NCBI GenBank assembly: GCA_016762975.1
Contig: JAESUV010000132.1
Coordinates: 1-6,777, forward strand
Reading direction: 5' to 3'
Source of the DNA: Gammaproteobacteria bacterium
GTDB lineage: Bacteria; Pseudomonadota; Gammaproteobacteria; Pseudomonadales; Pseudohongiellaceae
Length of the DNA stretch: 6,777 nt
The notes under the pieces were generated by a model that saw only the letters and a program-made list of their open reading frames with translations, had not been told where the DNA came from and did no database searches. The position numbers and the translations under genes were made by a program. Of this stretch, positions 6,113-6,777 are shown one piece after another (position 1 is the stretch's first letter; each line of letters starts with the position of its first letter).

Positions 6113-6148
6113 ACATAAAAAAGCCCGGGCATCCGGGCTTTTTTATGT
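6113..6148. terminator. bidirectional intrinsic terminator between rne and etfA
   Basis: ACATAAAAAAGCCCGG (6113-6128) and CCGGGCTTTTTTATGT (6133-6148) are perfect 16-bp inverted arms around a GCAT loop. The GC-rich stem core is followed by six T on either strand, so it ends transcription of rne from the left and of the convergent etfA from the right. Confidence 0.95.
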
Positions 6149-6181
6149 GTGTAGTAAATGTAAAAGTTGAACGGCTGTTTT

Positions 6182-6242
6182 TTAACTCTTACTTAACTCT
6201 TACTTAACTCTTACTTCTACTTCACGCTTACTTCATTTTCAC
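6182..6242. repeat. 11-bp tandem repeat tract downstream of etfA
   Basis: TTAACTCTTAC occurs three times without a break (6182-6192, 6193-6203, 6204-6214). A 6-base partial unit (TTCTAC) and two diverged 11-base units (TTCACGCTTAC, TTCATTTTCAC) follow up to 6242. The period is about one helical turn. The tract lies between the etfA stop and the terminator, so it would be in the etfA 3' UTR. Slipped-strand expansion is the simplest origin. Confidence 0.85.
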
Positions 6243-6269
6243 TTAAGTCACCATCAAGCAGAGCGTTTA

Positions 6270-6777
6270 CTAAAGAGCCGCCTCTAACTCTGGAAGTATC
6301 TTAAACAAATCGCCTACCAAACCGTAGTCGGCAATCTGAAAAATCGGCGCCTCTGCATCTTTGTTTATGGCAACAATTACCTTGCTGTCTTTCATACCCG
6401 CAAGATGCTGAATCGCACCGGAGATACCAACCGCAATATACAGATCAGGAGCGACGATCTTGCCGGTCTGACCCACCTGCATATCGTTTGGCACGAAGCC
6501 TGCGTCAACCGCAGCCCTGGAAGCGCCAATTGCTGCCCCTAGCTTATCTGCAACTCTCTCCAGAAGAACGAAATTCTCGCCGCTCTGCATGCCACGACCA
6601 CCTGAAATTACTATTGATGCTGCAGTCAGCTCAGGACGCTCCGAGACCGAAAGCTGTTCGCTGACGAAGGTAGCCACGTTCTGCGTACTGACAAAGTCAC
6701 AGTTCTCGATAGTGGCGTTGCCACCTTTCTCAGCTTCAGCGTAGGCAGTAGTTCGAACAGTGATCATTCTGACCGAA
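6270..6777 (-). CDS. etfA: electron transfer flavoprotein alpha subunit, C-terminal part (runs off the edge)
   Basis: EtfA with EtfB forms the soluble heterodimer that takes electrons from acyl-CoA and other flavin dehydrogenases and passes them to ETF-quinone oxidoreductase; EtfA provides most of the FAD site. The visible 169 residues are the C-terminal FAD-binding half of a protein usually about 310 long. The signature is nearly complete: SGGRGM, ADKLGAAIGASRAAVDAG, VPNDMQVGQTGKIVAPDLYIAVGISGAIQHLAGM, NKDAEAPIF and ADYGLVGDLF. The ATG at 6767 lies inside the conserved VRxITVRTTA segment, so it is an internal Met; the reading frame continues to the window edge. The gene converges on rne and shares its terminator. 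etfB is expected upstream, outside the window. Confidence 0.97.
   Translation of the reverse strand, partial: SVRMITVRTTAYAEAEKGGNATIENCDFVSTQNVATFVSEQLSVSERPELTAASIVISGGRGMQSGENFVLLERVADKLGAAIGASRAAVDAGFVPNDMQVGQTGKIVAPDLYIAVGISGAIQHLAGMKDSKVIVAINKDAEAPIFQIADYGLVGDLFKILPELEAAL

Noticed and set aside
6182..6242. CRISPR array
   Set aside because: The units are 11 bp and directly adjacent, with no unique spacers; this is a simple tandem repeat.

Overview
The window looks like a piece of a gammaproteobacterial chromosome. The reason is an RNase E that matches the Escherichia coli/Pseudomonas type almost residue for residue in its catalytic half, carries the membrane-targeting amphipathic helix, and ends in a Pseudomonas-like 'NDPR' tail. 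An EtfA C-terminus and a LolC/LolE-type permease fit the same group. I cannot name a genus; a marine or pseudomonad-related lineage is only an inference.

Layout. Left part, minus strand (about 45-2281): a serine recombinase of the resolvase/invertase superfamily (2281 to 1610) is followed by the N-terminal 294 residues of a LolC/LolE lipoprotein-release permease (1483 to 599). That permease runs directly into the C-terminal two thirds of a glycerophosphodiester phosphodiesterase (about 605 to 45). Both broken genes stop being recognisable within the same few bases near 600-607, so this is a single deletion or recombination junction (or an assembly chimera). The recombinase leader holds three separate inverted repeats, and a 15-bp direct repeat sits between the recombinase and lolC.

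Middle (about 2282-3406): roughly 1 kb without a convincing gene. It holds several hairpins, one doubtful 52-residue small ORF, and the presumed long 5' leader of rne. RNase E genes are known to be autoregulated through such a leader. The usual divergent neighbour of rne in many gammaproteobacteria, rluC, is not present.

Right part: rne (3407-6076, plus strand, 889 residues) with all catalytic residues in place, then a small stem-loop and a strong symmetric terminator that serves both rne and the convergent etfA. An 11-bp tandem repeat tract follows, then the C-terminal part of etfA on the minus strand, which runs off the right edge.

How they fit: rne and etfA are ordinary housekeeping genes. 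The left 3.3 kb is a rearranged, recombinase-bearing segment next to the rne control region. I see no clear new defence or mobile system. The most unusual items are the lolC/phosphodiesterase junction, the recombinase with altered active-site residues and its dyad-rich leader, and the structured rne leader.
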